Shown piece after piece: positions 46,273 to 55,757 of a stretch of 64,000 nt of DNA. The position numbers were made by a program, and so were the translations under genes. This DNA comes from Vibrio plantisponsor. GTDB lineage: Bacteria > Pseudomonadota > Gammaproteobacteria > Enterobacterales > Vibrionaceae. Below the pieces are notes generated by a model. That model saw nothing but the letters and a program-made list of their open reading frames with translations, made no database searches and was not told the origin of the DNA. The stretch covers positions 558,001 through 622,000 of the forward strand of contig NZ_JABEQC010000001.1 of NCBI RefSeq assembly GCF_013041605.1, read 5' to 3'. Each line of letters opens with the position of its first letter. Positions within the stretch are counted from its first letter, which is position 1.

Positions 46273-48062
46273 AGCTGTTCCTGAGTGACAACATCGCGTA
46301 TCTCATAGCCAAATGGTGACAAAGTGAGTTGAAGTCCGTTGGCACTGCATTGCACTTCTTCATCACTGTTGTTGAGTACAATTTGTAGAGCTCCTTTTCT
46401 GAAAGCGACCACATGTGGGTGATCGATATCTAACCATTCAAGATAAGGTTGGTTGCACTCTGGGTAAGTCTGGCGAAGCCTAATCAGCTTTTGTATAAAG
46501 GTTCTGAAATCGAGATCTTGCTTATCTTCATCCCAAATCATGCATTTGCGATTAAGCTCAAGTCCCATTCCTTTTTGTCCATCCATGCCAATTTCGCCGC
46601 CATAGTAGATACACGGTGAACCGACTTGGGTAAACATGAACAAATACGAAAGTTTTGCTTTGCGCTTATCGTTACCACACAGGCTCATTAGGCGAGTAGT
46701 GTCGTGGCTTTCCAACAGGTTAAACATCGCCTCGTTGACATTCCTTGGGTAGGAAAGGTAAGAGCGAGTTACCGCATTCATAAAGCTTGTTTTATCATCG
46801 AGCCCAAGAGCGAAAAAGTCGGTAATGGCTTGAGTTAACGGGTAATTCATCAGCGAGTCGTATTGATCACCTCGTAGCCACGGGATTCCCTCATGCCAGA
46901 TTTCGCCAAGGATGTAGCAATCTGGCTTAATGCCTTTCACTAAACGTCGAAAATCGCGCCAGAACTCGTGATCAACTTCATTGGCGACATCCAAGCGCCA
47001 GCCATCAATATCGAACTTCTGTACCCAGTGTCGCGCAACGTCCAATAGATATGCACGGCATTCTGGATTCTCGGTATTGAGTTTGGGCATTTCCGATACG
47101 TTGGCGAATGTTTCGTAGTTAAGGTTGTCAAAATCCCACTCAGATTTTGGCTTATCCGGATACACGGGGAACTGCTTTATCCAGAACCAATCGGCGTAGC
47201 GAGATTGTTCGCCTTTTTCAATCACGTCCAGCCAAAGTGGAGATTGATGACCGATGTGATTGAATACCGCATCCAACATCACTTTCATCCCACGACGATG
47301 GGCTTCTTGTACTAAGGCACGAAAAGCTTCGTTACCACCAAAATGTGGGTCGACATTGTAATAATCGACGGTGTCGTATTTGTGGTTGGCATTTGCTGTG
47401 AAAATTGGACAGAAATATAGCCCGTTGATACCGAGTTCCTGCAAATAATCCAATTTCTCAATTACGCCCCACAAGTCGCCACCCATAAAGTTGTCACTAG
47501 TGGGCGTACTTCCCCAAGGTTGTACATTGGCTGGGGAAATGTCCGGACGACCATTATAGAAACGTTCTGGAAAGATTTGATACCAGATGGTGTTGCGAAC
47601 CCATTCAGGTGTTTTCAGCACATCTTTCGGGTTGATATAAGGGAAGCAGAAAAAGTTGCTCAAGTTGCTCAACTCAACTTCTGCGCGTTGCTCGTCTTGA
47701 ATATCAACACAACGCCTTTCGCCAAACAGCAATTTCTCACCATCTTTTCCATACAGAATAAAGCCATAGCGAGTGCGTTTTTTCGGTGGTGCGAAAGTAG
47801 CAAACCAATGATCATGGTGTTCGCTTTGTCCTTCCAATTGCATTGGAACTTCTGTTCCTCCAGTCCAGCCGTGCGCATCGCTTCCACCTAAGTTTCCGCC
47901 GTCTAAACCGCCTTCAGCCCAAGTATAAGGGTCGCCTATCCACAGTGTTACGCGATCAACTTCGCCTTTCGCACTGCGAAAACGAATGTGAAGGGTATCG
48001 TTGTCATAGGCGTAACTGTCTGCACTCTTCGCCAAGTGAGTTAATGAGCTTCTTGTAATCAT
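46269..48062 (-). CDS. Cyclomaltodextrinase/neopullulanase-type GH13 enzyme (CymH-like)
   Basis: A 597-residue cytoplasmic GH13_20 enzyme without a signal peptide. An N-terminal beta domain (about 1-130) precedes the (beta/alpha)8 barrel with DAVFNHIG, GWRLDVANE (nucleophile Asp358), ILGEIWHEG (acid Glu387) and ESHDTTR. The MPKLNTENPECR-like segment is typical of cyclodextrin-degrading members. It would linearise imported cyclodextrins to maltodextrins. In K. oxytoca the equivalent CymH is encoded in the same position downstream of the permeases. Confidence 0.9.
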   Translation of the reverse strand: MITRSSLTHLAKSADSYAYDNDTLHIRFRSAKGEVDRVTLWIGDPYTWAEGGLDGGNLGGSDAHGWTGGTEVPMQLEGQSEHHDHWFATFAPPKKRTRYGFILYGKDGEKLLFGERRCVDIQDEQRAEVELSNLSNFFCFPYINPKDVLKTPEWVRNTIWYQIFPERFYNGRPDISPANVQPWGSTPTSDNFMGGDLWGVIEKLDYLQELGINGLYFCPIFTANANHKYDTVDYYNVDPHFGGNEAFRALVQEAHRRGMKVMLDAVFNHIGHQSPLWLDVIEKGEQSRYADWFWIKQFPVYPDKPKSEWDFDNLNYETFANVSEMPKLNTENPECRAYLLDVARHWVQKFDIDGWRLDVANEVDHEFWRDFRRLVKGIKPDCYILGEIWHEGIPWLRGDQYDSLMNYPLTQAITDFFALGLDDKTSFMNAVTRSYLSYPRNVNEAMFNLLESHDTTRLMSLCGNDKRKAKLSYLFMFTQVGSPCIYYGGEIGMDGQKGMGLELNRKCMIWDEDKQDLDFRTFIQKLIRLRQTYPECNQPYLEWLDIDHPHVVAFRKGALQIVLNNSDEEVQCSANGLQLTLSPFGYEIRDVVTQEQL

Positions 48063-48077
48063 GATGGTTCCTGATAA

Positions 48078-48911
48078 TTATTCTTTTACCGCGCCACTGA
48101 CTAAGCCAGTTGTAATGTGTTTTTGTGTGGCGACAAACAGTAAGGTGATCGGTATAGCAACTAGCAGTGAGCCGGCGGCAAATAGGGTGAAGTTTTCCGC
48201 TGAGTTAGAGGTGATCCAACTGAAGATACCGATCGCTAAGGTCATTTTCTCTTCACTGCGTAAAATCAGCGTCGGAAGGATGAAATCCATCCATGGCCCA
48301 GTAAATGAAACCAAGGCAACAAACACTAAAATGGGTCTGGCCAGTGGCAAGATGATCTCTAGGAAGATGGTCATATGGCCTGCGCCATCAATTTTCGCCG
48401 CTTCATCCAGCGATGTAGGGATGGCGTCAAAGTAGCCTTTCACCAGCCAAGTCATAAACGGTAGTGAGCCGGTAACATAGACAAACAACAAGCCAATATA
48501 GGTATCAATTAAGCCCATTTTCGACAGCAAGATATAAATAGCTGTCATCGACAAAAAGGCTGGAAACATCTGAAGTACCAAGATGCTCATCAATACATTG
48601 CGTTTTCCCTGAAAACGGTAACGGGAAAAGACAAATGCCGTCATGGTGACCACCACAAGTGAGATCAACATATTCGCAGTGGCGAGTAGAAAAGTGTTTT
48701 TGTACCACTGCAAATAAGGTGTGTCTTTAAACAGCGCTTTGTAGTGATCTAGCGTAAATGCGAACTCGCCAAATGAGGAGCTAAACAGGTTGTTACCGGG
48801 TTTAAAAGAGGCGAGCACCGTCCAGATTACAGGCCCAAGCACTATAATTGCGTTGGCTGCGAGGAACAGATAGACGATGACGGTTGCCAGTTTGCTGAGT
48901 AGTTTATCCAT
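48078..48911 (-). CDS. Cyclodextrin/maltodextrin ABC permease, MalG-type (CymG-like)
   Basis: A 277-residue permease with six membrane segments and the EAA loop EAAKIDGAGHMTIFLEIILP. It is the second channel subunit, two bases after the MalF-type gene, and precedes the GH13 gene by 15 bases. It corresponds in position and size to CymG of the Klebsiella cyclodextrin system. Confidence 0.9.
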   Translation of the reverse strand: MDKLLSKLATVIVYLFLAANAIIVLGPVIWTVLASFKPGNNLFSSSFGEFAFTLDHYKALFKDTPYLQWYKNTFLLATANMLISLVVVTMTAFVFSRYRFQGKRNVLMSILVLQMFPAFLSMTAIYILLSKMGLIDTYIGLLFVYVTGSLPFMTWLVKGYFDAIPTSLDEAAKIDGAGHMTIFLEIILPLARPILVFVALVSFTGPWMDFILPTLILRSEEKMTLAIGIFSWITSNSAENFTLFAAGSLLVAIPITLLFVATQKHITTGLVSGAVKE

Positions 48912-48913
48912 GA

Positions 48914-50197
48914 TTACATTCCTACATCGTCTTTAAAGGATTTCATGCGGCGGAACTGCCAGATAGCGATGCCAGACAAGAACAAGAAAATAACAATCGA
49001 AATCACCGAAGCGATTTGGTATTGCTGGAAGTCCAGCGTCAGTTTGTAAATCCAAGTGATCAGAATGTCGGTATGACCGGCGAAACGATATTCCGGATTG
49101 ATTGGTCCACCACCAGTGAGCAAGAAAATTGCACCGAAGTTGTTAAAGTTGTGGGCAAACGTCATCACCAGAGAAGGTGCGACTTGATGCAAAACCATCG
49201 GTAGCGTGATCTCTCGAAACTGCTGGAATTTGCTCGCGCCATCCACTTCACTTGCTTCGTATAGATCACGAGGAATATTGGTTAATGCACCGGAAATCAG
49301 CAACATAAAGTAAGGTGCGCCGACCCAAACACTCACGGCAATGACTGCCAGTTTTGCGATATGCGGATCAGACAGAAAGGCGACAGATTCGAATCCCCAA
49401 GCATTAAGTGCGGCGTTGACCGGACCGATGCCGTTGAGCAGCAAGCGAAACATCAGCAAGGTAACAAACGCTGGAATGGCATAAGGCAAGATAAAGACAA
49501 AACGCCACAACTTCTTCGCTTTGATATTGCGATTTTCCAGTGCCAAAGCGAGAACAAAACCAAAGCCGCAGGTACAAACAGTTGCTGCAATTGCCCAAGT
49601 GACGGTCCAAGTCGCCACACCAATAAAGGTGCTCGACCATATTTTCAGCTCAAACAGAGTAAGGAAGTTTTTAAATCCTACCCAGTCGACCAGATTTTTC
49701 GGTGGAATATGGTGTGGTGCCGAGTAGTTGGTGAAAGAGACCAACACAGTGATCGCAATCGGCATGATAATGAAAGCGATACTGGCAATAAACGCAGGCG
49801 ACAAAACGATAAAGGCGAATTTCTCGTCGTAGATTGCTTTGAATTGCTGACGCAGGTTCAACCTGCAAAGCTCGCAATGTTGCGCCTGTCGAACATTCGT
49901 TACGTACGCGATAATTGCCAGGAAAAGGAACAAAACGGCTATTACCCCTTCCACCAGCAAAAAGATTGAGTTGTCCCCTTGAATGACTTTAAAGCCTTGG
50001 CGAGTTTGTGCCACGTCGCCAAGTGAGACTAACCCCTTGATCGCGTTAGCTAAATCAGGCAAGAAGAGAATAAAAAGGCATTGGATGGCGAGGAAAACCC
50101 CGCCAGTAACCCAATGTTTATGCGCCAGTTGTGTTGCCCCCATGATAAGCAAGGAGGCTGGCACTTTCGGCGCTTTGACAGTTTGCGACAACAACAT
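48914..50197 (-). CDS. Cyclodextrin/maltodextrin ABC permease, MalF-type (CymF-like)
   Basis: A 427-residue permease. An N-terminal extension with two or three extra membrane segments (about 1-125) precedes the core permease domain with EASEVDGASKFQQFREITLP. It starts two bases after the stop of the binding-protein gene. Oligosaccharide permeases of this longer form include MalF and CymF. An antisense ORF of 202 codons over it is judged a coding shadow. Confidence 0.9.
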   Translation of the reverse strand: MLLSQTVKAPKVPASLLIMGATQLAHKHWVTGGVFLAIQCLFILFLPDLANAIKGLVSLGDVAQTRQGFKVIQGDNSIFLLVEGVIAVLFLFLAIIAYVTNVRQAQHCELCRLNLRQQFKAIYDEKFAFIVLSPAFIASIAFIIMPIAITVLVSFTNYSAPHHIPPKNLVDWVGFKNFLTLFELKIWSSTFIGVATWTVTWAIAATVCTCGFGFVLALALENRNIKAKKLWRFVFILPYAIPAFVTLLMFRLLLNGIGPVNAALNAWGFESVAFLSDPHIAKLAVIAVSVWVGAPYFMLLISGALTNIPRDLYEASEVDGASKFQQFREITLPMVLHQVAPSLVMTFAHNFNNFGAIFLLTGGGPINPEYRFAGHTDILITWIYKLTLDFQQYQIASVISIVIFLFLSGIAIWQFRRMKSFKDDVGM

Positions 50198-50199
50198 AA

Positions 50200-51429
50200 C
50201 TACTCCTGAAACGCGATCTGCTCTTCAATGATCGCTTTGGCGTGATCAAGTACCTGTTTTGGCGATTGATCATTGACCCACATTGCTGTGATGGCGCTGG
50301 CCATTGGAGACCATAAGTAACCCATCTCAGGAATTGATGGCATAGCGTCTGAATGGAAGCCTTGAGCGATAATTGCGTATGTCGCTTCATCCGCATCGAC
50401 AATGATCTTTTCCATCAAGTCCTGTACTGGTGGAATCGATTTGGTCATCTCATAGCGTTTCATCAACATCTTGTCTGAAGATAAGTAGTCAGCAAACAAC
50501 TGCGCCGCTTTCGGGTAGTCGCTGTACGCAGACACAACGGCCAGACGTACGGTTGAGAATGTTCTCGGTTGTTTACCTTCGAAAGTCGGAATAGGCACTA
50601 CACCGTAATTTACGCCACTGTTGTCATAACCCTGAATTGCCCAAGGTCCATCAATGATCGCGGCTACTTTACCTTCACCAAATAGGCCCCGGCGAACTTG
50701 CGGGTTACGCATATCGACAGGGTTGGAGTTGTTCGCCGCTTTCAGCGTTTTCATCGCTGACATACCTTGCTGAGCGAGCGGTGAATCAATGCCAAGATCT
50801 TTGGCGTCAGTGCCACCCTTACCAAATTCATAAGCGCCATACAGGGTTAAGAACATGCGCGATTCGTAGTAATTTTGAATATCCCAAAGCAGTGCATATT
50901 TGTTCTCTTTGGCATTATTGAAGTGTTTGCCAAAATCGATTATTTCTTCAAAAGTTTTAGGCGCGTTTGGCAGCAAGTTTTTGTTGTAGAACAGTGCTAA
51001 AGTCGCATAGCTGACAGGAAAACCATAGCTGGTGCCTGCATATTTGGCCGCAGAGGTTGCGTTCGGCAAGAATGTTGACTGAATACGCTCGGCGGAAACG
51101 AGGTTTTCCATCGCGCCGCCTGCAACAACCAAACGACCAAGTAAATCGTGTTCGATTTCAGCGATGTCAGCAACTCGAGCTGAGCCACCATCTTGAATCA
51201 TGCGTGATGCTGAGTCGATTGGAGCTAAACCACGAAATGAAAACTCCACTTTATAACCGAAATCTTTGTTGAATGACTCCGCAGCGTATTTCATGTAATC
51301 CAGTGTTGTGGTGTCCGTCCATATCAGCAGGTTTGAACCAGGTTCTGGCTGAATATCTTCAGCGAAAGTAACAGCTGGCAGACTAACGAACGTAGCGATT
51401 ATCGCTGCTTTTATCCATGTCTTTTTCAT
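50200..51429 (-). CDS. Cyclodextrin/maltodextrin binding protein (MalE/CymE-like)
   Basis: A 409-residue protein with a signal peptide ending at VTFA (about residue 23) and the MalE fold (NLLIWTDTTTLDYMKYAAE, AIIDGPWAIQGYDNSGVNYGV, MPSIPEMGYLWSPMASAITAMW). It binds cyclodextrins or maltodextrins in the periplasm for the two permeases encoded directly downstream. The ATG at 51429 sits before the signal peptide; the longer frame to 51453 lacks a ribosome site. Its 400-base upstream region is shared with the divergent porin gene and contains CRP and repeated operator-like sites. Confidence 0.9.
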   Translation of the reverse strand: MKKTWIKAAIIATFVSLPAVTFAEDIQPEPGSNLLIWTDTTTLDYMKYAAESFNKDFGYKVEFSFRGLAPIDSASRMIQDGGSARVADIAEIEHDLLGRLVVAGGAMENLVSAERIQSTFLPNATSAAKYAGTSYGFPVSYATLALFYNKNLLPNAPKTFEEIIDFGKHFNNAKENKYALLWDIQNYYESRMFLTLYGAYEFGKGGTDAKDLGIDSPLAQQGMSAMKTLKAANNSNPVDMRNPQVRRGLFGEGKVAAIIDGPWAIQGYDNSGVNYGVVPIPTFEGKQPRTFSTVRLAVVSAYSDYPKAAQLFADYLSSDKMLMKRYEMTKSIPPVQDLMEKIIVDADEATYAIIAQGFHSDAMPSIPEMGYLWSPMASAITAMWVNDQSPKQVLDHAKAIIEEQIAFQE

Positions 51430-51829
51430 CGTGATAGCTCTGTAGTAGTTCATAATATACTACTAGGTTAAATCTACCTCTTTTTAAGTCAACTACTATC
51501 CAATTAATTTTGATATTAAGTGTGATGATAATCAACAAATGTAGCTGTGGTAAGTGTTTTTGGTAATGCATTTAGATGTGTTTGGGGAAGTTTTTGTCTA
51601 GAGCAAAAAGCGTACACAACTAGAATGAGTCTTCGCCTGTTAAATATAAAAGTGTGATAAATGTCACCTAAATGAGCTGGTGAGAGTGATGGGAGTCTCA
51701 TTTGAATAAAAGTGATGAGGAAAAACAAATCAACATGCAGAAGAATAAGTAGGCGTTCACAGTGAACTACTAAATATTCATTTTAATTATATCTACGATT
51801 TACAACCAAGAGGTTGATAAGGACCTATC
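51430..51829. promoter_or_regulatory. Divergent promoter region of the cyclodextrin locus
   Basis: 400 bases between the binding-protein and porin genes. The motif AACTACTA or its complement occurs at 51443-51450, 51458-51465 (one mismatch), 51491-51498 and 51775-51782, close to both starts. The first two form an inverted repeat (TAGTAGT-N9-ACTACTA). A CRP site lies between. These are candidate operators for the TrmB-type regulator. Confidence 0.55.
51653..51668. promoter_or_regulatory. CRP-cAMP binding site
   Basis: TGTGA-TAAATG-TCACC matches the CRP consensus TGTGA-N6-TCACA at nine of ten positions. It is about 170 bases from the porin start and 225 from the binding-protein start, so it could serve both arms. 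Confidence 0.75.
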
Positions 51830-52864
51830 GTGAAAAGAACGTTAATTTCCGTCTCCGTAGCGGCGGCGCTTGCTTTATCTTTCCCTACACTAGCAGCTAG
51901 TGAGCGTGGCTTGGATGCCGATGTTGGTTTCCTTGACGAAGCAATGCAGTTTGGTGGCCATGTTGGTACTTCACTCGAATACGAGGACAAAGTGACTGAT
52001 GGTTTCAACGGCGTTAAGAAAAAGGAGAGAACAACAACCCATGAAGTATTCGGCGTGTACTACAACAATGCGCGTTGGAATCTCAGTGCGTTGTATGGTC
52101 TCAAACTAGAAAACCGAGAGCAAAAAGAGCCAAGCTATTTCGAAAATGAAGACGGCATTAAGCAACTTTTCTCACTTAACAAGGGCTTTGATTTAGGCAA
52201 TGGTTGGGCAACGGGTGCCATCTATGAGCTGGAATATACGCGTAGTAAAGTCTTTTCACCTTATGTTAGCGGCCTGCGTAAATCGCTTGCAGAGCACAGC
52301 TTCCGTCCTTATCTGACTTACTTCAGCAACGAGAATAACTGGGGTTTCTATTCAAACCTAGAGTATCTATATAGTGCAGAAGACAAAAGCGAATGGGGTG
52401 AGCGTACTGAAGAAGGTTATAGCTTACTCTTCAAGCCTTATAAGCGCTTTGGTAACTGGGAATTGGGTGTCGAGTTGTACTACCAAATCAAAGACAACGA
52501 AGATCACCAAACCAGTGGTGCTATCAATGAAATCAGTGATTTCACAGAGAAATACATCGAACCTATTGTGCAATATAGCTTTGATGATGCCGGTGTGCTT
52601 TATGCGCGCGTTCGTGTTGGTGAAAACGAAACTCGCAATGCTTCTAACAGTGGCGGTGGTAACGCTGACGTCGATTACTTCAAAGACATTCGTAAAGCAA
52701 CCTTGGGTTATGAACAAGCTGTTGGTGATAGTTGGTTGCTAAAAGGCGAGTATGAGTACGCGAATGAAGTAGAAGAAAAAAGTAAACTGGCTGGATGGGA
52801 AGCGAAGAATGAAAGTGAGCTAAAACAGCACACGGTTTATCTTCAAGCTTTATACCGTTTCTAA
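51830..52864 (+). CDS. Outer-membrane porin of the cyclodextrin locus (CymA-like role)
   Basis: A 344-residue outer-membrane beta-barrel protein. The signal peptide ends at PTLAA (about residue 23), and the mature part alternates aromatic and polar residues ([34 protein letters not shown]) and ends in Phe as barrels do. Acidic and aromatic residues are plentiful. K. oxytoca has a monomeric cyclodextrin porin, CymA, of similar size in the same gene context. Equivalence is inferred from context, not from recognised sequence. Confidence 0.82.
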   Translation: MKRTLISVSVAAALALSFPTLAASERGLDADVGFLDEAMQFGGHVGTSLEYEDKVTDGFNGVKKKERTTTHEVFGVYYNNARWNLSALYGLKLENREQKEPSYFENEDGIKQLFSLNKGFDLGNGWATGAIYELEYTRSKVFSPYVSGLRKSLAEHSFRPYLTYFSNENNWGFYSNLEYLYSAEDKSEWGERTEEGYSLLFKPYKRFGNWELGVELYYQIKDNEDHQTSGAINEISDFTEKYIEPIVQYSFDDAGVLYARVRVGENETRNASNSGGGNADVDYFKDIRKATLGYEQAVGDSWLLKGEYEYANEVEEKSKLAGWEAKNESELKQHTVYLQALYRF

Positions 52865-52883
52865 CCCGAGTTAAGAGGTCAAC

Positions 52884-53894
52884 ATGCTGAGTGTTTCAGA
52901 AATTGCGCAAAGTTTATCAGGTCGAATTGAGGGGGATGGCTCACTAGTGGTGGACACCATACGTCCTGTTGTCAGTGATGTAGAGGGTGGACTCGCCGTT
53001 GTGTTTGCCCGATCTGATCTTAAACAGCTTTCTGAAACCTCAGCGGAAGTGCTGGTGGGGCCTGCGGCGATTTTGCAAAGCCCCGCCAAAGCACACATTG
53101 TGATTGATCATTTAGATGTAGAGAAAATCAATCAGCTTTTACGCTATTACAAAGTGCATAAATACCAACTGTTTGACCAAGGAAATACCTCGACCGTTGA
53201 TGGGGTTTACATTGGCAAACATTGTCAGATAGGGCAGAACTGCCATTTCATGCCCGGAGTACGCATCATGAATGGCGTGACGATTGGTAACAATGTAGCA
53301 ATTCATGCCAATACTGTGATCAAAGAAGGAACCGTGATCGGCAACAACGTCATTATCGATTCCAATAACTCAATAGGTAACTACAGCTTTGAATATATGT
53401 CTGGCAAAGATGGCAGCTATCAACGTGTGGAAAGTATTGGCCGAGTCATCATTGAGGATGATGTCGAGATTGGCTGTAACAACACCATTGACCGCGGCAC
53501 TCTAGGTGACACTGTAATTGGTAAAGGCAGCAAAATAGACAATCAAGTGCAAATTGGTCACGACTGCCGCATTGGGAAACATTGTTTGATCATCTCTCAA
53601 TGTGGCTTCGCCGGACACACCGTGCTGGGCGATCACGTAGTGGTACATGGACAAGTTGGCACTGCTGGACACATTAATATCGGTAGCCACTCGGTGATTA
53701 AGGCTAAGTCAGGCGTGAGCCACTCTTGCCCTCCAGGTAGCGATCTGTTTGGTTACCCAGCTAAAGAGTCCAAAGCGTATTACCGTAATCTTGCGGTGCT
53801 GAACAAACTGACTCAGCACTATGAGCAATTGAAAACGTCACAACCAGAGCAAAAGCGCTGGCTTGCCCGACTGTTTGAAAAGAGATCGGCCTAA
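52884..53894 (+). CDS. LpxD-like acyltransferase paralogue in the cyclodextrin operon
   Basis: A 336-residue hexapeptide-repeat acyltransferase. The N-terminal domain (about 1-100, uridine-binding in LpxD) is followed by a left-handed beta helix of isoleucine-rich hexapeptides (about 108-285) and a helical C-terminus. His226 in VQIGHDCRIG aligns with the catalytic histidine of LpxD, and the NNTIDRGTLGDTVIG loop is also LpxD-like. The housekeeping LpxD belongs in the bamA-skp-lpxD-fabZ cluster, which is not here. It lies 19 bases after the porin gene, so it is likely co-expressed. Its substrate is unknown; a lipid A or sugar-nucleotide acylation role is possible. Confidence 0.85.
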   Translation: MLSVSEIAQSLSGRIEGDGSLVVDTIRPVVSDVEGGLAVVFARSDLKQLSETSAEVLVGPAAILQSPAKAHIVIDHLDVEKINQLLRYYKVHKYQLFDQGNTSTVDGVYIGKHCQIGQNCHFMPGVRIMNGVTIGNNVAIHANTVIKEGTVIGNNVIIDSNNSIGNYSFEYMSGKDGSYQRVESIGRVIIEDDVEIGCNNTIDRGTLGDTVIGKGSKIDNQVQIGHDCRIGKHCLIISQCGFAGHTVLGDHVVVHGQVGTAGHINIGSHSVIKAKSGVSHSCPPGSDLFGYPAKESKAYYRNLAVLNKLTQHYEQLKTSQPEQKRWLARLFEKRSA

Positions 53895-53974
53895 CAAGCG
53901 AATTAACCGACACGCGGAGCAGGCAAGCCGGTCTCCGCTGGATGAAACGAGAACGAAATAATCAAGGATTTGTT

Positions 53975-54460
53975 ATGAAACATACACTTTTGATTGCTGC
54001 GACCGCAACAGCTTTACTGGCAGGTTGTGCCAGCACCACTGAACAATCTCAGCCTGCTGCGACCAATGCCGATGCACGTTTTTCTGACTGTAATTTACCG
54101 ACGCTGGAAGACGACCGTGGTCCAATCAAGCCGTCACTGTTTGTGGTAGGCACCTTCCCTGAAGGTCAATGGATTCACCTAGATACTCACAAAATGGGTT
54201 ACAAAGGCGATGGAATCTATCAAGTGGTCTCGGACGAACAAGCGGGTAATGTCAGTTTGCAATTTGCCACGATGAGCTGGACGCCTCAGTTTACAGCAGC
54301 AGGTATGTCGATGACCGTGGGACAAGTGAATGAGTTAAAACGTGGTGGATTTGCGAAAAACACCGTAGTGAGTTTGCCTAAAGATGGCAAGTATGTGTGG
54401 ACCATTCAGCTTGCACCGGACAAAGCACCACTATTTGCTATGGTTAGCGAATGTAAGTAG
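53975..54460 (+). CDS. Small lipoprotein of the cyclodextrin operon, possible glucan-binding fold
   Basis: A 161-residue lipoprotein with lipobox LLAGC (Cys at residue 18) and no Asp at position +2, so outer-membrane sorting is likely. The mature part, PSLFVVGTFPEGQWIHLD, GYKGDGIYQVVSD and NVSLQFATMSWTP, looks like the beta-sandwich carbohydrate-binding modules attached to pullulanases. It may bind starch or cyclodextrin at the outer membrane, in the way SusE does. The start at 53975 follows AAGGA; the frame to 53942 is not used. The family is not certain. Confidence 0.7.
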   Translation: MKHTLLIAATATALLAGCASTTEQSQPAATNADARFSDCNLPTLEDDRGPIKPSLFVVGTFPEGQWIHLDTHKMGYKGDGIYQVVSDEQAGNVSLQFATMSWTPQFTAAGMSMTVGQVNELKRGGFAKNTVVSLPKDGKYVWTIQLAPDKAPLFAMVSECK

Positions 54461-54588
54461 TTAAGAAAACATACAGTTGGCAGCCGTAACGGTATTCGGC
54501 TGCCTGATTTACCCAGACAGATTGCCAACCAGTCTGCCTCGGTAAATTGAGGATCATTTTTATACCCTTTTGGTAAGTGGAGAGATTC

Positions 54589-55719
54589 ATGGCGACGGTT
54601 AGTTTGCGTAAAGTAGAAAAAAAATATGACAACGGTTTTAAAGCTGTCCATGGCATCGATTTGGATATTCGCGAAGGCGAATTTATGGTGTTTGTCGGGC
54701 CGTCGGGTTGCGCGAAATCAACCACCTTGCGCATGATTGCTGGTCTGGAAAGTATCACTGGTGGCGAGATTCGCATTGGCAATAGAGTGGTGAATGATTT
54801 ACCGCCGAAAGATCGCGGCATTGCGATGGTGTTTCAGAACTATGCGCTCTACCCACACAAAACCGTGTTCGACAACATGGCGTTTGGCCTGAAAATGCAA
54901 AAGCGGCCGAAAGATGAGATTAAGCGTCGTGTCGAAGAAGCAGCGGAAAAACTGGAGATCAAAGAACTGCTGCATCGTAAGCCGAAGGAAATGTCCGGAG
55001 GTCAGCGTCAGCGTGTTGCGGTTGGACGTGCAATTGTGCGTAAACCAGAAGTGTTCCTGTTTGATGAGCCGTTATCGAATCTTGACGCTAAATTGCGTGT
55101 GTCGATGCGAGTTAAAATTGCTCAGTTGCACCAATCATTGAAAGAAGAAGGCACTCCCGCCACCATGATTTACGTCACGCACGATCAAACCGAGGCTTTG
55201 ACGCTTGGCGATCGCATCTGCGTACTTAATCAAGGCAAAATCATGCAGGTGGATACGCCTACTAACCTCTACAACTACCCAGCCAACAAGTTTGTGGCGA
55301 GTTTTATCGGCTCACCCGCGATGAATTTGATTGATACCGTGATCCGGGAAGAAAACGGACAGCTTTACATCGAAATTGGCTCGGGTATTCGCATGTTTAT
55401 TCCAGTAGAAAAACAGGAAGCATTGAGAGAATACGTGGATAAACCAGTGTGCTTCGGCATTCGCCCAGAACACATTGGTGTTGCTGACGCTGGCGACACC
55501 ATTAACGCCTTTGAAGGTGTTTTGACGGTGGTGGAAAATATGGGGAATGAGAAGTACCTCTACTTCAAAGTAGGAGGGAAAGAAGTGATAGCGCGCGTTA
55601 ATGATCAAACCATCACCACCGCAGATATTGGCAAGCCGATGCGCTTCAATCTCAACACTGCCTTCTGTCATATCTTCGATTTCTACAGTGAAAAGAACTT
55701 AACCAACAACCGGGAATGA
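54589..55719 (+). CDS. MalK/UgpC-type ABC ATPase of the cyclodextrin transporter (CymD-like)
   Basis: A 376-residue ATPase with MalK-type architecture: nucleotide-binding domain (1-230) with Walker A GPSGCAKST, signature MSGGQRQRVAVGRA, Walker B VFLFDEPLSNLD, and VTHDQTEA, then an OB-fold regulatory domain (TOBE, about 245-370). The Walker A has Ala where Gly is usual before Lys; this variant is known in the family. It supplies the ATPase missing from the permease arm on the other strand. The start at 54589 follows GGAGAG. Confidence 0.92.
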   Translation: MATVSLRKVEKKYDNGFKAVHGIDLDIREGEFMVFVGPSGCAKSTTLRMIAGLESITGGEIRIGNRVVNDLPPKDRGIAMVFQNYALYPHKTVFDNMAFGLKMQKRPKDEIKRRVEEAAEKLEIKELLHRKPKEMSGGQRQRVAVGRAIVRKPEVFLFDEPLSNLDAKLRVSMRVKIAQLHQSLKEEGTPATMIYVTHDQTEALTLGDRICVLNQGKIMQVDTPTNLYNYPANKFVASFIGSPAMNLIDTVIREENGQLYIEIGSGIRMFIPVEKQEALREYVDKPVCFGIRPEHIGVADAGDTINAFEGVLTVVENMGNEKYLYFKVGGKEVIARVNDQTITTADIGKPMRFNLNTAFCHIFDFYSEKNLTNNRE

Positions 55720-55757
55720 ATCCCGGTTAATTTTCACAAACCACGGGGGAGTCTCCA

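Noticed and set aside
47520..47891. 123-codon plus-strand open frame
   Set aside because: Antisense to the N-terminal part of the GH13 enzyme, with no supporting motif.
49361..49969. 202-codon open frame on the plus strand
   Set aside because: It lies wholly antisense to the MalF-type permease gene, has low-complexity polar composition typical of a reversed membrane-protein gene, and shows no family motif.
51711..51722. MalT-box-like GATGAGG upstream of the porin gene
   Set aside because: Only a partial match and a single copy; MalT needs several boxes, and the locus has its own TrmB-type regulator.
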